Counted from the stretch's first letter, positions 33,620 to 43,541 are shown. The stretch is DNA of 64,000 bases from Flavivirga abyssicola (GCF_030540775.2 NZ_CP141266.1:399501-463500); one strand, 5' to 3'. Notes: generated by a model from the letters alone, not told the origin. Translations and numbers: made by a program.

Positions 33620-35971
33620 CTAATTATTTAAAGTGAATTTACCTGTTAGCCCGTTTTTAGAGTTTGCCTCTACAACTATTGCTCCTTTTTTAGTACCCAC
33701 TTTAATTAATGCAGTCGCTACACCAGCTTCTGTAGTTATTTTTTCAACATTCAACACCTCAATATCTCCATTAATAGCTAAATTGATGTCTTCTGAAAAA
33801 TCTGGATTTATAGTATCATTATGGTCTACAGCAGCAATGTATAGGAAAATCACATCATTTACTCCGAACTCTAAATCCTTACCACTTTTATCTAGCCATA
33901 TTTTTAACTTTGTAGGTTTTTCGGGTGTTTTTATTATATCCTCAGATACTTTCTTGCCATTCACAAATCCCACAGCTTTTAATGTACCCAATTTAAAATA
34001 TGGTAATTTGAATGTAAACGGTGGATGCCTCAATTCTGAAGATATCTTATTTTTATCTGGTTTCTGACTACCTACTAGTTCATCATTTAAATAGAGTTTT
34101 ACTTCCTCAGAATTACTATACACTTTAATATCCAATGGCGATTTTTTGTTCCAGTAACTTGCAATTTTTAGAATATTGCCTTCATCTCTATCTTTTTGAC
34201 TTTGATAAAAATAATATGCGAATTTTGGCAATCTAAAAATATCCATAAGGCCTGAACGTTCAATATCATGGTGATAGCCTCGATTGTAATCATACATCAC
34301 CCAATAACTATCAGAATATGCTTTTGTTGTGAGGTTATCGTTGTGAGCTTCTTGAACATTTACTGCCTGTCTTAACATACGTTCTTCACCAAAACCTCTC
34401 GCCTGACGACTACTAAACTCATCACGCAAATCATTAGGTAACTGATCTTGATTCAATCCAGCATTTTTGGAATAGTATTCCCAATCACCATACTCTGAAA
34501 CTGAATATGGTTTATCTTTTAATTCATGCGGATGTAAAATTCTATGTTGACGTGCCTGAAGATAGATATCATACACATCGTCCATCCATCCACAAGAATA
34601 AACATGTTCTCCTGGGTATTCAGCATGAACGATTCTATCCAATTCCTCCATAAAAGGAACTGGCATTTTAGTTTCATTTAATGACACTTCCCAAGCTAAT
34701 ACACAAGGGTGGTTTCTATCTCTTCGTATTAACTCACTGGCAGAACGGTAACAGTAATTCTTGAAAGCCTCTGTATCTTTGTAAAATTGCCATCCCAAAA
34801 TCGCATCAATAACTACCAACCCTAGTTCGTCACAGGCATCCATAAATGCTGGTGAATGTGGGTAATGTGACAATCTGATATAATCAAAACCCCCATCCTT
34901 TATCTTTTTGGCATCTCGATACTGAGCGTTATCTGACAATGCGTATCCGATATAAGGGTATTCTTGATGACGATTTACACCGCGTAAAAACGTCTTTTTA
35001 CCATTGATATACAATTGATTATCCTTAAATGTAAATTCTCTTATTCCAAAACGTGTCGTTTCCTTATCTACTACATTTCCATTTACAAGCACTTTAGTTT
35101 CTAAATAATAAAGATTTGGTGATTTTGGTGACCATAAATTAGCGTTTTGAATCGTGAATTGCTTGTTTAAATTTATATCGTTTCCAGATTTAATTTCTGC
35201 AGTAGCTTTATTTTCGGCAATAAGCTGGTTATCAAAATAAATAGATTGAATTAGCTCTATTAATTTGTTTTTCTTGCTGTCATTTTCCAAATGTGTTTTT
35301 ATAACTACAACGGAAGATTCTTTTGACACCTTTGGCGTCGTTATAAAAATTCCTCCACTGGCTACTTTGTTAGCTAAATTTGCATTTGAAATATACACAT
35401 CGTCCTTAATAGTAAGCCAAGCGTTACGATAAAGCCCACCATACATATTGAAATCTAAAATCTTTAAAGGTTTAGGTCCTGTTACAGGGTTGTCTGTATT
35501 ATTCAGTCGAACTGAAATACTATTTTTTTCGCCTTTATTAAGGTACATAGTTGCATCAACCACTATGGGTAAGTAACCTCCTTGATGTACCGAAACTTTT
35601 TCACCGTTTATATAGATAATGGAGTGGTTCATAGCCGCTTCAAATTCGATAAACACCTTTTTACCTTCAGTAAAGCTAGGGACTTCAAAAGATTTGCGGT
35701 ACCAACACACTCCTTGCCATTGGTTATTTACAGTCAATGGTTCCACATTGGCAGTATGAGGTAAACTCACTGTTTCCCAACTAGAATCATCAAACGTCGC
35801 AGTTTCGAAACCTTCTTCTGAAAGGTTGGAAGCCTCCAATTTCTTAAACTTCCAATCTGAATTAAATTTTTCTCTAGAATTTTCTTTTACTTCCTCACAG
35901 GATTGCATGGTTATAAACAAAACACATGTAAAAATACTTACTATGGTGCGGTTCAATATTAAAAGCCTCAT
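33620..35971 (-). CDS. GH2 glycoside hydrolase (beta-galactosidase-like), 783-residue type
   Basis: 783 residues, lipoprotein signal (FITMQSCEEVKE, Cys25). Domains in order: jelly roll (about 35-195), Ig-like (200-315), TIM barrel (317-600), two C-terminal beta domains. Acid/base Glu433 lies in WEVSLNETK and nucleophile Glu493 in YSVSEYGDWEYY. FLRGVNRHQEYPYIGYAL is the barrel entry. It is shorter than LacZ and lacks its fifth domain; such forms act on beta-galactosides or beta-glucuronides, so substrate is not fixed. It is the last gene of a run from 41660 (sulfatase, relic, sulfatase, TlpA-like, sulfatase, GH2), starting 7 bp after the sulfatase stop. It probably trims desulfated carrageenan oligosaccharides. 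Confidence 0.88.
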   Translation of the reverse strand: MRLLILNRTIVSIFTCVLFITMQSCEEVKENSREKFNSDWKFKKLEASNLSEEGFETATFDDSSWETVSLPHTANVEPLTVNNQWQGVCWYRKSFEVPSFTEGKKVFIEFEAAMNHSIIYINGEKVSVHQGGYLPIVVDATMYLNKGEKNSISVRLNNTDNPVTGPKPLKILDFNMYGGLYRNAWLTIKDDVYISNANLANKVASGGIFITTPKVSKESSVVVIKTHLENDSKKNKLIELIQSIYFDNQLIAENKATAEIKSGNDINLNKQFTIQNANLWSPKSPNLYYLETKVLVNGNVVDKETTRFGIREFTFKDNQLYINGKKTFLRGVNRHQEYPYIGYALSDNAQYRDAKKIKDGGFDYIRLSHYPHSPAFMDACDELGLVVIDAILGWQFYKDTEAFKNYCYRSASELIRRDRNHPCVLAWEVSLNETKMPVPFMEELDRIVHAEYPGEHVYSCGWMDDVYDIYLQARQHRILHPHELKDKPYSVSEYGDWEYYSKNAGLNQDQLPNDLRDEFSSRQARGFGEERMLRQAVNVQEAHNDNLTTKAYSDSYWVMYDYNRGYHHDIERSGLMDIFRLPKFAYYFYQSQKDRDEGNILKIASYWNKKSPLDIKVYSNSEEVKLYLNDELVGSQKPDKNKISSELRHPPFTFKLPYFKLGTLKAVGFVNGKKVSEDIIKTPEKPTKLKIWLDKSGKDLEFGVNDVIFLYIAAVDHNDTINPDFSEDINLAINGDIEVLNVEKITTEAGVATALIKVGTKKGAIVVEANSKNGLTGKFTLNN

Positions 35972-35978
35972 TTTATGT

Positions 35979-37499
35979 TTACTTTTTATTTTTCTTAATG
36001 TGTTCCTTGTATAAATTCATGATACGTTTAAAGCCTATTTCTTCACCTGCCAGCATCCTTTTGTAATCGTTAGGTAATTCTTTTTTCATCCATACTAAGG
36101 CTTTCGGACTTGTCATTTTCACTGGCTCATACACATCGCTTACTGGTTTCATAAGCTTATCAAACTGTTGTTTCTCCTTGCGCAATTTGTTTAAAACTGA
36201 TTCGTACTCCGGATTATCAATCAGGTTATTTAATTGATGGGGATCTTCTTTCATGTTAAATAATTGCTCTATAGGTTTTGAAGGTTCAAAAAAGAGTTTT
36301 TGAGATTCGGTTAATTTACCTTCTTGGTATAATCTCCTCATAATATGCACAGCAGGTCTGTAAAACTCTAAATAAGCTTGGTGAGCATCATAAGGTACTT
36401 CTGGTTTTGCATTATAGATGTACGACCAGTCTCCTGAAACAAGTGCTTTAGAATCTTCTTCAATTTCATCCCAAAGGTCACGTGCTCCATATACATATTC
36501 GCGCTCAAAGTCCTTTGAAAAAATAGGTTGTCCTGTCATATAACCAGGTACTTCAATTCCAGCAAAGTCTATAATAGAAGCAGTAATGTCGGTAGCACTA
36601 ACCACTTCTTTTCTCACTTCCCCTGCCTTGAATTTATTTGGATAATACATTATCAAAGGAATACGCAATCCTGGATCCAGTAAATAGCCTTTACCACGGA
36701 TATTACAACGACCATTATCTCCTATAAAAATGACTATAGTATTATCTGCCATTCCTTTTTCTTCCAATTCCTTGAATATCATACCAACCTCATTGTCCAT
36801 ATACTCAATTTGGTCTAAATATTTGGCCCAATCTAATCGTATTGCTGGATGGTCTGACATGTATGGGGGCATTTCCAGAGTTTCGGTATCAACGGGATGC
36901 TTAGACTGATTTCGTACATCGGTCCACCAGTCACCTCGATGCGTTACAACAAGTTGTATCTGGGCAAAAAATGGCTCATCGGTTTTTTCAAAAGTGTCAT
37001 ACTTATCAAATAATCCAAACTTGGTTTTTCCATCCCATTCGCCCAGAGGTTTGTGCTTAAAATTGACATCAATTTTCCGCCCCTTTTTCATCACACCATG
37101 GTGCCCTAAAATTGTCGTGTACCCTGCATCCCTCAATAATTTTGTAAAGGGCTTGAATTGAGGATCTAAAGGTACATTTCTATTACTCCTATGGTGATGT
37201 GTATTGGTTTTTACTTGATGTGTACCTACCATCATCGCAGAGCGACTTGGGGAACATATCGAGTTGGTAACAAAAGCATTGTCAAATCTAATACCCTGAG
37301 CTGCCATTTTATTCAAGTTAGGTGTTTTTACATTAGGCATATCGTAACATTCTAAATCCGTACTCATATCCTCTGCCATAAGCCAAATAATGTTTGGGCG
37401 TTTAGTTTGTACCTTACCCTCTGCCAGTTTATAATCTTTCTCGTTTTTACAAGAAAACAAGAAAAAACTTAGGGTTAGAATAAAAGATAAGCGCTTCAT
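35979..37499 (-). CDS. S1 sulfatase with CSPSR motif, 506 residues
   Basis: Lipoprotein signal FFLFSCKNE (Cys17). The formylglycine motif CSPSRSAMMVGTHQ has Cys82. WLMAEDMSTDLECYD supplies the metal site, and IFIGDNGRCNIRGKGY the second half, with Arg and Lys where the pocket is formed. The MAEDMS opening and HHHRSNR after the motif look like the heparan N-sulfatase-like group (perhaps S1_8), not the iduronate-2 group. It removes one sulfate type from carrageenan by inference; the position is unknown. It lies 36 bp downstream of the TlpA-like gene and 7 bp before GH2 in one operon. Confidence 0.88.
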   Translation of the reverse strand: MKRLSFILTLSFFLFSCKNEKDYKLAEGKVQTKRPNIIWLMAEDMSTDLECYDMPNVKTPNLNKMAAQGIRFDNAFVTNSICSPSRSAMMVGTHQVKTNTHHHRSNRNVPLDPQFKPFTKLLRDAGYTTILGHHGVMKKGRKIDVNFKHKPLGEWDGKTKFGLFDKYDTFEKTDEPFFAQIQLVVTHRGDWWTDVRNQSKHPVDTETLEMPPYMSDHPAIRLDWAKYLDQIEYMDNEVGMIFKELEEKGMADNTIVIFIGDNGRCNIRGKGYLLDPGLRIPLIMYYPNKFKAGEVRKEVVSATDITASIIDFAGIEVPGYMTGQPIFSKDFEREYVYGARDLWDEIEEDSKALVSGDWSYIYNAKPEVPYDAHQAYLEFYRPAVHIMRRLYQEGKLTESQKLFFEPSKPIEQLFNMKEDPHQLNNLIDNPEYESVLNKLRKEKQQFDKLMKPVSDVYEPVKMTSPKALVWMKKELPNDYKRMLAGEEIGFKRIMNLYKEHIKKNKK

Positions 37500-37535
37500 A
37501 ATTTTTTAGATTTTTTTGTGATAAAATGATTTTAT

Positions 37536-38648
37536 TTATTCTTTTAAAAACTGTTCGATTTTATACGACATAGCCTTGGTAATATCAGATTTATACCCTG
37601 TTTTAATAAATTGATACACTCCTTTTTTATCAATGATTATATTGGTTGGGTATGAGGTTATATCAAATTTATTTGCAACCCATCTACCGTCTTCAATGAT
37701 ATTATACTCAAAAGGGGTATTCCTTAAAAACTCATCTAATTTGTATTCTAAATCTAGAGCAACAGCAATAAACTCGACCTCTTTGTCTTTAAATTTTTCT
37801 TTTAGCTCATTTAACTCTGGAATTTCCTTTTTGCAAGGCGGACAGGTAGTAAACCAAAAATTTAAAACGACTACCTTGCCTAATAAGTTTTTACTTTTAA
37901 AACTTCTCCCTCTTATACTTCTAAAAGAATAGTTTGGTGCTTTTTTACCTAAAAATTCAATATTTTTCTCTTTATTTTTATTATATCTTTCTTTAGAGCT
38001 TTCAATATATGTTTTGTGCTCTTCAGGGGTTCTTATTTTAAAGCCCTTCAAACTATAAGTTATTTGAGGTAATTTTTTATAAAATATGCTTTTTGCCGTA
38101 ACTGTGTAAGGTCCAAAACGTTTATCATTTGAAGTATATTTTAGCAAGAATCCTTCGGCTTTAAATTGCTTTACATATTTTAATCCAAACTTTTTTGTAG
38201 TTAATATCTCTTCGGTCTTCCCTTTTATGTTCGCGGTATACACTTGACATGGTATTTCTAAAAGCATTTTAGTTTTTCCATCTTGAATTGAAACATTTTT
38301 GACAGGTTCTTTAAATTTCTTTACTACCGCATTTTTAGTTTTCCCACTAACTAAACAAGAGTAAGCAAGCTGCTTGTTATAATCAAAATGATAGGATGTT
38401 TGAATGTCAACCCTATTTGAAAAACTCTTTTCAACCAGCTTATTTTTATTAAAAATAACTACAATCTCTTTTTTATAGTATATGGATTTTTTCTGCTTTT
38501 CGGTAAGTTCTTGATGATACTTTACATCATAAGTTATTATAACATCATTAACGATATTATTAGCATTTGCATATTTCCATTGCGCATGAATAGTTGGACA
38601 AAAAAGACCAATAAGTAAAACATAAAATTTAAGCACTATTTGTTTCAT
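37536..38648 (-). CDS. TlpA-like thioredoxin-fold protein with N-terminal GLPGLI-like domain
   Basis: 370 residues, Sec signal (LLIGLFCPTIHAQ). Residues 25-200 are a beta-rich domain that resembles the GLPGLI family of Bacteroidota. Residues 235-370 are a TlpA/AhpC-type thioredoxin domain: KAPNYSFRSIRGRSF, then WFTTCPPCKKEIPEL with the redox pair Cys269 and Cys272. Thioredoxin domains exported this way reduce disulfides or participate in cytochrome maturation. Presence between two sulfatases is unusual. It might keep sulfatase cysteines reduced before formylglycine maturation, or service the di-heme protein encoded further upstream in the locus (46.9-51.1 kb). Both ideas are inference. Confidence 0.78.
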   Translation of the reverse strand: MKQIVLKFYVLLIGLFCPTIHAQWKYANANNIVNDVIITYDVKYHQELTEKQKKSIYYKKEIVVIFNKNKLVEKSFSNRVDIQTSYHFDYNKQLAYSCLVSGKTKNAVVKKFKEPVKNVSIQDGKTKMLLEIPCQVYTANIKGKTEEILTTKKFGLKYVKQFKAEGFLLKYTSNDKRFGPYTVTAKSIFYKKLPQITYSLKGFKIRTPEEHKTYIESSKERYNKNKEKNIEFLGKKAPNYSFRSIRGRSFKSKNLLGKVVVLNFWFTTCPPCKKEIPELNELKEKFKDKEVEFIAVALDLEYKLDEFLRNTPFEYNIIEDGRWVANKFDITSYPTNIIIDKKGVYQFIKTGYKSDITKAMSYKIEQFLKE

Positions 38649-38666
38649 AATTGTTTTTTAGTCTAA

Positions 38667-40088
38667 TTAGTTCTTGAAAACACCTCCTGAAAATGGGTAA
38701 TTTTCACTTTTATTACTTTCTCTTTTTAAAATTTCATTTGCTTTTTTAACAATTTTTGGGTGCAGGTTAGAAACATCAAATTTTTCATGTTTATCTTTTC
38801 CTAAATCGTAAAGTTCTGTATGATAATTGTTTCCATAGCGTACTGCTTTCCAATTACCTATTCGGGTAGCTTGACGGAATCCTTTTACTGATTTTCCTTC
38901 TTGAATTTCCCAATACAAAAAGTCATGTTTTTTTTGAGGTTTACCTAAAAATTCTGGTAGTAATGAAATACCATCAATATTTTTTGGGGTTTGTGTACCA
39001 GCAACCTGAGCCAATGTTGGCATGATATCATAAAAGGTGCTTTGATGGCCGCTTACAGTACCTGGTTTTATTTTGCCTTCCCAGTAAGCCAACATAGGAA
39101 CTCTTACACCGCCTTCATAAACATCACGCTTATGGCCTTTAAGCCCTCCTGAACTGTTGAAGAACTTGTAATTGTGATGATTTTCGTTAGTGGGTCCATT
39201 ATCGCTGGTATAAATAACCAATGTGTTTTCTAATTCACCTCGTTCTTCTAAACTGTCTATCAATCTTCTAATTTGTGCGTCCAACATGGTAACTCTTGCT
39301 GCATGACGACGCTCAATTTCTGGCCATTCTTCAATTTTGTCGGAATACAAATCCGTTTTGCTAAGAAAATATTCATGTGCATGTGGAATTCTATAAGACA
39401 TATATAAAAAGAATGGTTTATCATCATCCTTTTTATCGAGATACTCTAAAGCAAAATTTGTCCTGAATTCATCTAAACACTTATAATCATTGTAGTTATA
39501 AAAAATTGAATCTTCAGTATTATTAACCCAATGGATACGCTCATCAATCTCGTTACCTTTAGCATCTTCACCCCATTGTTCTTGTACCGCATAATCAAAA
39601 CCACGCCCTTTTGCCCATGTGGAATAATCTTCTGGAACTCCCAAATGCCATTTCCCTATCATTGCGGTTTGATAGCCTGCCTTTCTCAAAACCTCAGCAA
39701 TTGTTATTTCTGATTTTTTAAGGGGCACCCTGTCCCATTTGCCATTAATAAGACCTTTATTGCCACGAATACTAAGATGCCCTGTGTGTAGACCTGTCAT
39801 TAAAACAGCTCTAGAAGGAGAACACACTGAAGTTCCAGCATAAAAGTCGGTAAAACGCATTCCTCTTGATGCAAACTCATCTAAAAAAGGGGTTTTAATT
39901 GTTTCTTGTCCGTAAGTTCCTAATTCCCCATAACCCATATCGTCTGCCAATAATAACAAAATATTGGGTTTGCTTCGTTTTTTAGAGATCGTTTTTACGG
40001 GTACTTTCTCTGTTTCTTTCGTTTTATCACCACAAGCCCCTATAATAATAAGCAACAATACCAATATCCCCCCTTTTCTAATGGTCAT
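38667..40088 (-). CDS. S1 sulfatase, S1_16-like
   Basis: 473 residues, lipoprotein signal (LIIIGACGDK, Cys19). The motif CSPSRAVLMTGLHTGHLSIR has Cys89. LADDMGYGELGTYG is the metal site and IYTSDNGPTNE the second. LHTGHLSIRGNKG after the motif is typical of arylsulfatase-A/GalNAc-sulfatase-like enzymes placed in S1_16. It is 50 bp after the sorting-domain relic and 18 bp before the TlpA-like gene. The sulfate position it attacks is unknown; galactose 2-sulfate or 6-sulfate of lambda-type units is one option. Confidence 0.88.
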   Translation of the reverse strand: MTIRKGGILVLLLIIIGACGDKTKETEKVPVKTISKKRSKPNILLLLADDMGYGELGTYGQETIKTPFLDEFASRGMRFTDFYAGTSVCSPSRAVLMTGLHTGHLSIRGNKGLINGKWDRVPLKKSEITIAEVLRKAGYQTAMIGKWHLGVPEDYSTWAKGRGFDYAVQEQWGEDAKGNEIDERIHWVNNTEDSIFYNYNDYKCLDEFRTNFALEYLDKKDDDKPFFLYMSYRIPHAHEYFLSKTDLYSDKIEEWPEIERRHAARVTMLDAQIRRLIDSLEERGELENTLVIYTSDNGPTNENHHNYKFFNSSGGLKGHKRDVYEGGVRVPMLAYWEGKIKPGTVSGHQSTFYDIMPTLAQVAGTQTPKNIDGISLLPEFLGKPQKKHDFLYWEIQEGKSVKGFRQATRIGNWKAVRYGNNYHTELYDLGKDKHEKFDVSNLHPKIVKKANEILKRESNKSENYPFSGGVFKN

Positions 40089-40138
40089 TTTAAAAACTTA
40101 ATTTTTTATGGTTAGTAATTGTTTTGAAACCTGCCTTT

Positions 40139-40252
40139 CTATTGCAATACAATTCTTTTAGCAATGCCATCTTCAATGCTTAGGAAATACATTCCTTTTT
40201 GTAAATGGCTTACATCGATTGCTAACAAAGTGATAAAACAAGTGTGTTTCAT
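40139..40252 (-). pseudogene. 37-residue relic: start of a signal peptide joined to a T9SS C-terminal sorting-domain end
   Basis: A 38-codon frame with ATG at 40252 and TAG at 40139. It begins MKHTCFITLLA, like a signal-peptide start, then reads IDVSHLQKGMYFLSIEDG and ends AKRIVLQ. The second part matches the last beta strands of a type IX secretion (Por) type A sorting domain: usual form L-pkGxYfv...k...kkiv. No cargo protein remains. The simplest reading is an internal deletion of a secreted protein that kept its first codons and sorting tail. It lies between two sulfatase genes, 16 bp after the upstream stop, and is too short for standard gene calling. Whether it is translated is unknown. 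Confidence 0.65.
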
Positions 40253-40268
40253 TTTAATAATTTTATGG

Positions 40269-41660
40269 TCAGTAGATAGGTACGGCTTCTTTTTCCCATT
40301 TAGCGATTTCTTTTTTTAATTGATTTTCAATTTCTAATCCTTTACCAATTAGGTTATTTTTTTCACTTATATCTTCAACTACATTAAATAGATGAAATTT
40401 TCCGCTGTGATATTTTATAAGTTTCCATTGACCCGAAATCACTGCAGCGTATTGATCTTCATAACTTCTAAAGAAATATAAATTACGCGGTGAAATATCT
40501 TCTCCTTTTAATATTGGCAGTAAACTTACGCCTTGAATATTCTCATTTTGATATTTTTCTCCCGAAGCTATTTCCATCAAAGTTGGAAAAACATCAATGG
40601 ACTGAACAGGAATGCTAGTTTCGGCATTTGCTTTAGTAATACCAGGATAATTGACAATAAATGGCACCCTTGCTCCGCCTTCACCTAAAGTATTCCCTCC
40701 TTTTTTTCCACCACTTAATGGTGTATTCTTATATGCTCCTCCTTGATCGGAGAGTACAATTACAATTGTATTATCTGCTATTCCTTTGTCCTTGATTGCT
40801 TTTCTTACCCTACCAATCGATTCATCCATAGCCTCAACCATAGCCGCATGATGCGCATATTTACCTTCCAAGCCTGCATCTTGGTATTTTTTGAGTAAAT
40901 CCTTTCTACCTATAGAGGGGCCGTGTACGGAATAGTACCAAAAAGATAGCATGAATGGTTGGGTCTTATCATAATTCTTAATGAAGTCAACGGCACCATC
41001 TGTAAGGACATCTGTTAAATAATCTCCTTCTTTATAATTTTTCTGAAATTCTTTTGGGTCTCCACTCTTAAAAAAGGGATAATAATAATTTTTGGGATGA
41101 CCATTATCAGTTGTTCCAAACGTTTTATCAAACCCTTGATGTTCTGGATAGTATTTATCATCTCCTAAATGCCATTTGCCAATAAACATATTGTAATATC
41201 CGTACTCCTTCAACTTTTCTGCATAAGTCACTTCTTCATGCGGAAGATAATTTCTAGAAGGTCTTTTCATAGGATCTTTTGGCCAAATATTGTATTCAGA
41301 ATTTATAAAATGTTTTTCTTCTGGGATATGCCTTGACATTTCTAACCTCACAGATTCTTTACCTGTGAGTAAACTTGCTCTACTCGGACTACAAGTTGGT
41401 GTTGGAATATAGGCTCGTTGAAAATCTAGACTTTCTTTTTTGAATTGATTCAAATTTGGAGTTTGAAACGTGGTATTTCTATAACCGACATCAGACCACC
41501 CCCAATCATCTATAAACAACAACACTATATTAGGTTTTGGGGCTAAAGCAGTTTGTTTAACTGAAGTATTTTCGGTTGTGTATTCTCCTTTATTTTTACA
41601 TGAGAATACAAGTATGCTACACAAGATAGCTAAGGTAATTTTAAGATGAATTAATTTCAT
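40269..41660 (-). CDS. S1 sulfatase with CSPSR motif, 463 residues
   Basis: Lipoprotein signal (CSILVFSCKN, Cys21). The motif CSPSRASLLTGKESVRLEM has Cys90; FIDDWGWSDVGYR is the metal site. VLSDQGGAYKNTPLSGGKKG is the distal site. The subfamily is not clear to me; WGWSDVGYR with SVRLEMSRH resembles marine sulfatases of groups such as S1_14 or S1_30. It is the first gene of a run that continues to GH2 at 33620. The 346-bp upstream region carries the regulatory motif 65 bp before the ATG, so it is probably co-induced with both iota-carrageenases. Confidence 0.87.
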   Translation of the reverse strand: MKLIHLKITLAILCSILVFSCKNKGEYTTENTSVKQTALAPKPNIVLLFIDDWGWSDVGYRNTTFQTPNLNQFKKESLDFQRAYIPTPTCSPSRASLLTGKESVRLEMSRHIPEEKHFINSEYNIWPKDPMKRPSRNYLPHEEVTYAEKLKEYGYYNMFIGKWHLGDDKYYPEHQGFDKTFGTTDNGHPKNYYYPFFKSGDPKEFQKNYKEGDYLTDVLTDGAVDFIKNYDKTQPFMLSFWYYSVHGPSIGRKDLLKKYQDAGLEGKYAHHAAMVEAMDESIGRVRKAIKDKGIADNTIVIVLSDQGGAYKNTPLSGGKKGGNTLGEGGARVPFIVNYPGITKANAETSIPVQSIDVFPTLMEIASGEKYQNENIQGVSLLPILKGEDISPRNLYFFRSYEDQYAAVISGQWKLIKYHSGKFHLFNVVEDISEKNNLIGKGLEIENQLKKEIAKWEKEAVPIY

Positions 41661-42006
41661 TTGTTACTGTATTGATTAAGTATACCCTATTTGAAGTAAA
41701 TATGTATTTAAATTATAATAAAGCTGTTTCTCTAAGTTTAGAAAATGTAGTTAAGGGTAAATTAATTGCTACATTTCATCCAACTTATTTTGTAAAAATA
41801 GTACGTTTAAAACAAAATTACTCCTGTTGATTAATTATTGTACACTAAAACTCCAAACTTACCCCTTGGCTTGTACTACTTTACCTTTCCTTGGCAACAC
41901 TTCTCGGCAATAATTAATTTTCCCCTATAACTTCTCCATCATTAATATCATCTCCATCAAAGAATGTCGACTAGCTTTTTTATAATGTCTTTTTTTAATT
42001 CTGTGC
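41661..42006. other. Intergenic region with one operator copy
   Basis: 346 bases between two minus-strand sulfatase genes. It holds the putative operator at 41725-41762 and a longer inverted repeat, AAATGTAG at 41743-41750 paired with CTACATTT at 41769-41776. The part from about 41850 to 42000 is unusually rich in C and T on the plus strand. I see no gene and no clear terminator there. Confidence 0.5.
41725..41762 (-). promoter_or_regulatory. Putative operator, copy 1 (sulfatase operon 41660)
   Basis: Minus-strand reading starts ATTTACCCTTAACTACATTT. It matches copies 2 and 3 without gaps over 38 bp and keeps ATTTAC-N7-TACA. It ends 65 bp upstream of the sulfatase ATG. A second half-site makes an 8-bp inverted repeat, AAATGTAG/CTACATTT, over 41743-41776. 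Confidence 0.65.
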
Positions 42007-43485
42007 TTAATGAATAATATCTTTTAACTTCTTTCTAAATAATTTTAAAATGGCTTTATTAGCATTGTTAGAGGCGATATTACACCATTCATTTGGGTCG
42101 TTTTTATGGTCGTACAATTCTTCAAAACCATTAGGGTATACTGTATATCTGTATTGTTCATTTCTCAAAGAATGCATTCTCTTTTTTTTAGAAGTTAGTG
42201 CCCAATCATTCCAGTTTGCGCTTTCATCTTTTAAAAGTGTAGCCATACTTTGTCCTTCAACTTTTTCATTTTTGGGCAATCCACACAATTCGACCAATGT
42301 CGGATAAACATCCAACAACGAAACAACTCTTGTGCTCACACGTTCTTTTTCATTTCTAGGATCAAAAATCAATAATGGGGTTTTTGCTGCTCGTTCCCAA
42401 AGTACGTTTTTAGACCAGTGTTCTTTTTCACCTAAATGATATCCATGATCTCCCATAAGGACTACTATCGTATTTTCATTATACTTACTGTTATTAAGAG
42501 CGTCCATAACACGTCCTACACAAGCATCTGCAAATGATAAGTTAGCCAAATACGCACGTACAGCCTCTTTCCATTTTCCCTCTTCAACAACTGCTTGATG
42601 AACACTTTTTTTAGCCATATTATTTCCCATATTACCAACATCGTCTAAATCATTTTTTAAAGTTTCCGGAATGTTAATATCATTAAGGTCATATAAGTCA
42701 AAAAACTGCTTTGGTGCGAACCAAGGTAAATGTGGTCTGAAAATGCCACATGCTACAAAAAACGGCTTGTCATGTTCCTGCTGTAAAAATTGTGCACAGT
42801 AATCCGCATTTTTCCAATCGTGATTATCTTCCAATGCAACATCAACAGGGTACCAATCAAAACTTCGGATGAATGATCCTTTTACCCCTCGCTTTTTTAA
42901 TTCTAATCCATGTGTTTGCTTATTTTCTTTTGATGGAGAATCCGCTCCAATATTTCCAACTCGTTCTACTTGAAAAGAACCTGGATCACTACCTGGTCTG
43001 GGTTCTTTTTTTTGACCTCTTGGGCTATGGAAAATTTTACCAGCTGCTGCGGTTTTATATCCATTTTGTTCAAAATACTGTGGTAATGTTACTGTATTTT
43101 CAAAACCTTTTATTTCTCTAAAATGCTCTGAGTTTCCATATACTCCGGTTGTAGATGGCAAGTAACCTGTTAGCAAACTTGTTCTAGATGGGTTACAAAG
43201 TGCGGCAGAGCAATAGGCATTTTTAAAAATAACACTTTTGTTTGCCAGAGCATCCATATTAGGTGTGATAGCCTGTTGATTTCCTCCAAATGCGCCCACC
43301 CAATCGTTCATATCATCTACCATTATGAGCAAAATATTTGGTCTTTCTTTGTTATCATTAGTATAGATTTTACTTGAGTCGACAACCTTATTGCTATTGC
43401 CTTTTGTTGAGGCACAAGATACTAGTGATAAAAGCAATAAAATGATTGACATGTTTATTACTCTTTTGATTATACTATTATTCAT
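42007..43485 (-). CDS. S1 sulfatase, iduronate-2-sulfatase-like, CNPSR motif
   Basis: 492 residues, lipoprotein signal (LLLSLVSCAS, Cys24). The motif is CNPSRTSLLTGYLPS with Cys97; Asn after the Cys is less common than Ser, Thr, Ala or Gly but keeps C-x-P-S-R. MVDDMNDWVGAFGGN gives the metal Asp pair and LMGDHGYHLGEKEHW the second site. The overall pattern, including FFVACGIFRPHLPWFAPKQFFDLYD, matches the iduronate-2-sulfatase-like S1_7 group, as in the sulfatase at 8005. It is separated from GH82 upstream by a 291-bp gap that contains the palindromic element, so it may have its own promoter. Confidence 0.88.
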   Translation of the reverse strand: MNNSIIKRVINMSIILLLLSLVSCASTKGNSNKVVDSSKIYTNDNKERPNILLIMVDDMNDWVGAFGGNQQAITPNMDALANKSVIFKNAYCSAALCNPSRTSLLTGYLPSTTGVYGNSEHFREIKGFENTVTLPQYFEQNGYKTAAAGKIFHSPRGQKKEPRPGSDPGSFQVERVGNIGADSPSKENKQTHGLELKKRGVKGSFIRSFDWYPVDVALEDNHDWKNADYCAQFLQQEHDKPFFVACGIFRPHLPWFAPKQFFDLYDLNDINIPETLKNDLDDVGNMGNNMAKKSVHQAVVEEGKWKEAVRAYLANLSFADACVGRVMDALNNSKYNENTIVVLMGDHGYHLGEKEHWSKNVLWERAAKTPLLIFDPRNEKERVSTRVVSLLDVYPTLVELCGLPKNEKVEGQSMATLLKDESANWNDWALTSKKKRMHSLRNEQYRYTVYPNGFEELYDHKNDPNEWCNIASNNANKAILKLFRKKLKDIIH

Positions 43486-43541
43486 TTATTTCAATTTTTG
43501 TGTAATGGCTAATAAGAAACATAGGGATTTTTCTCGTTTCA

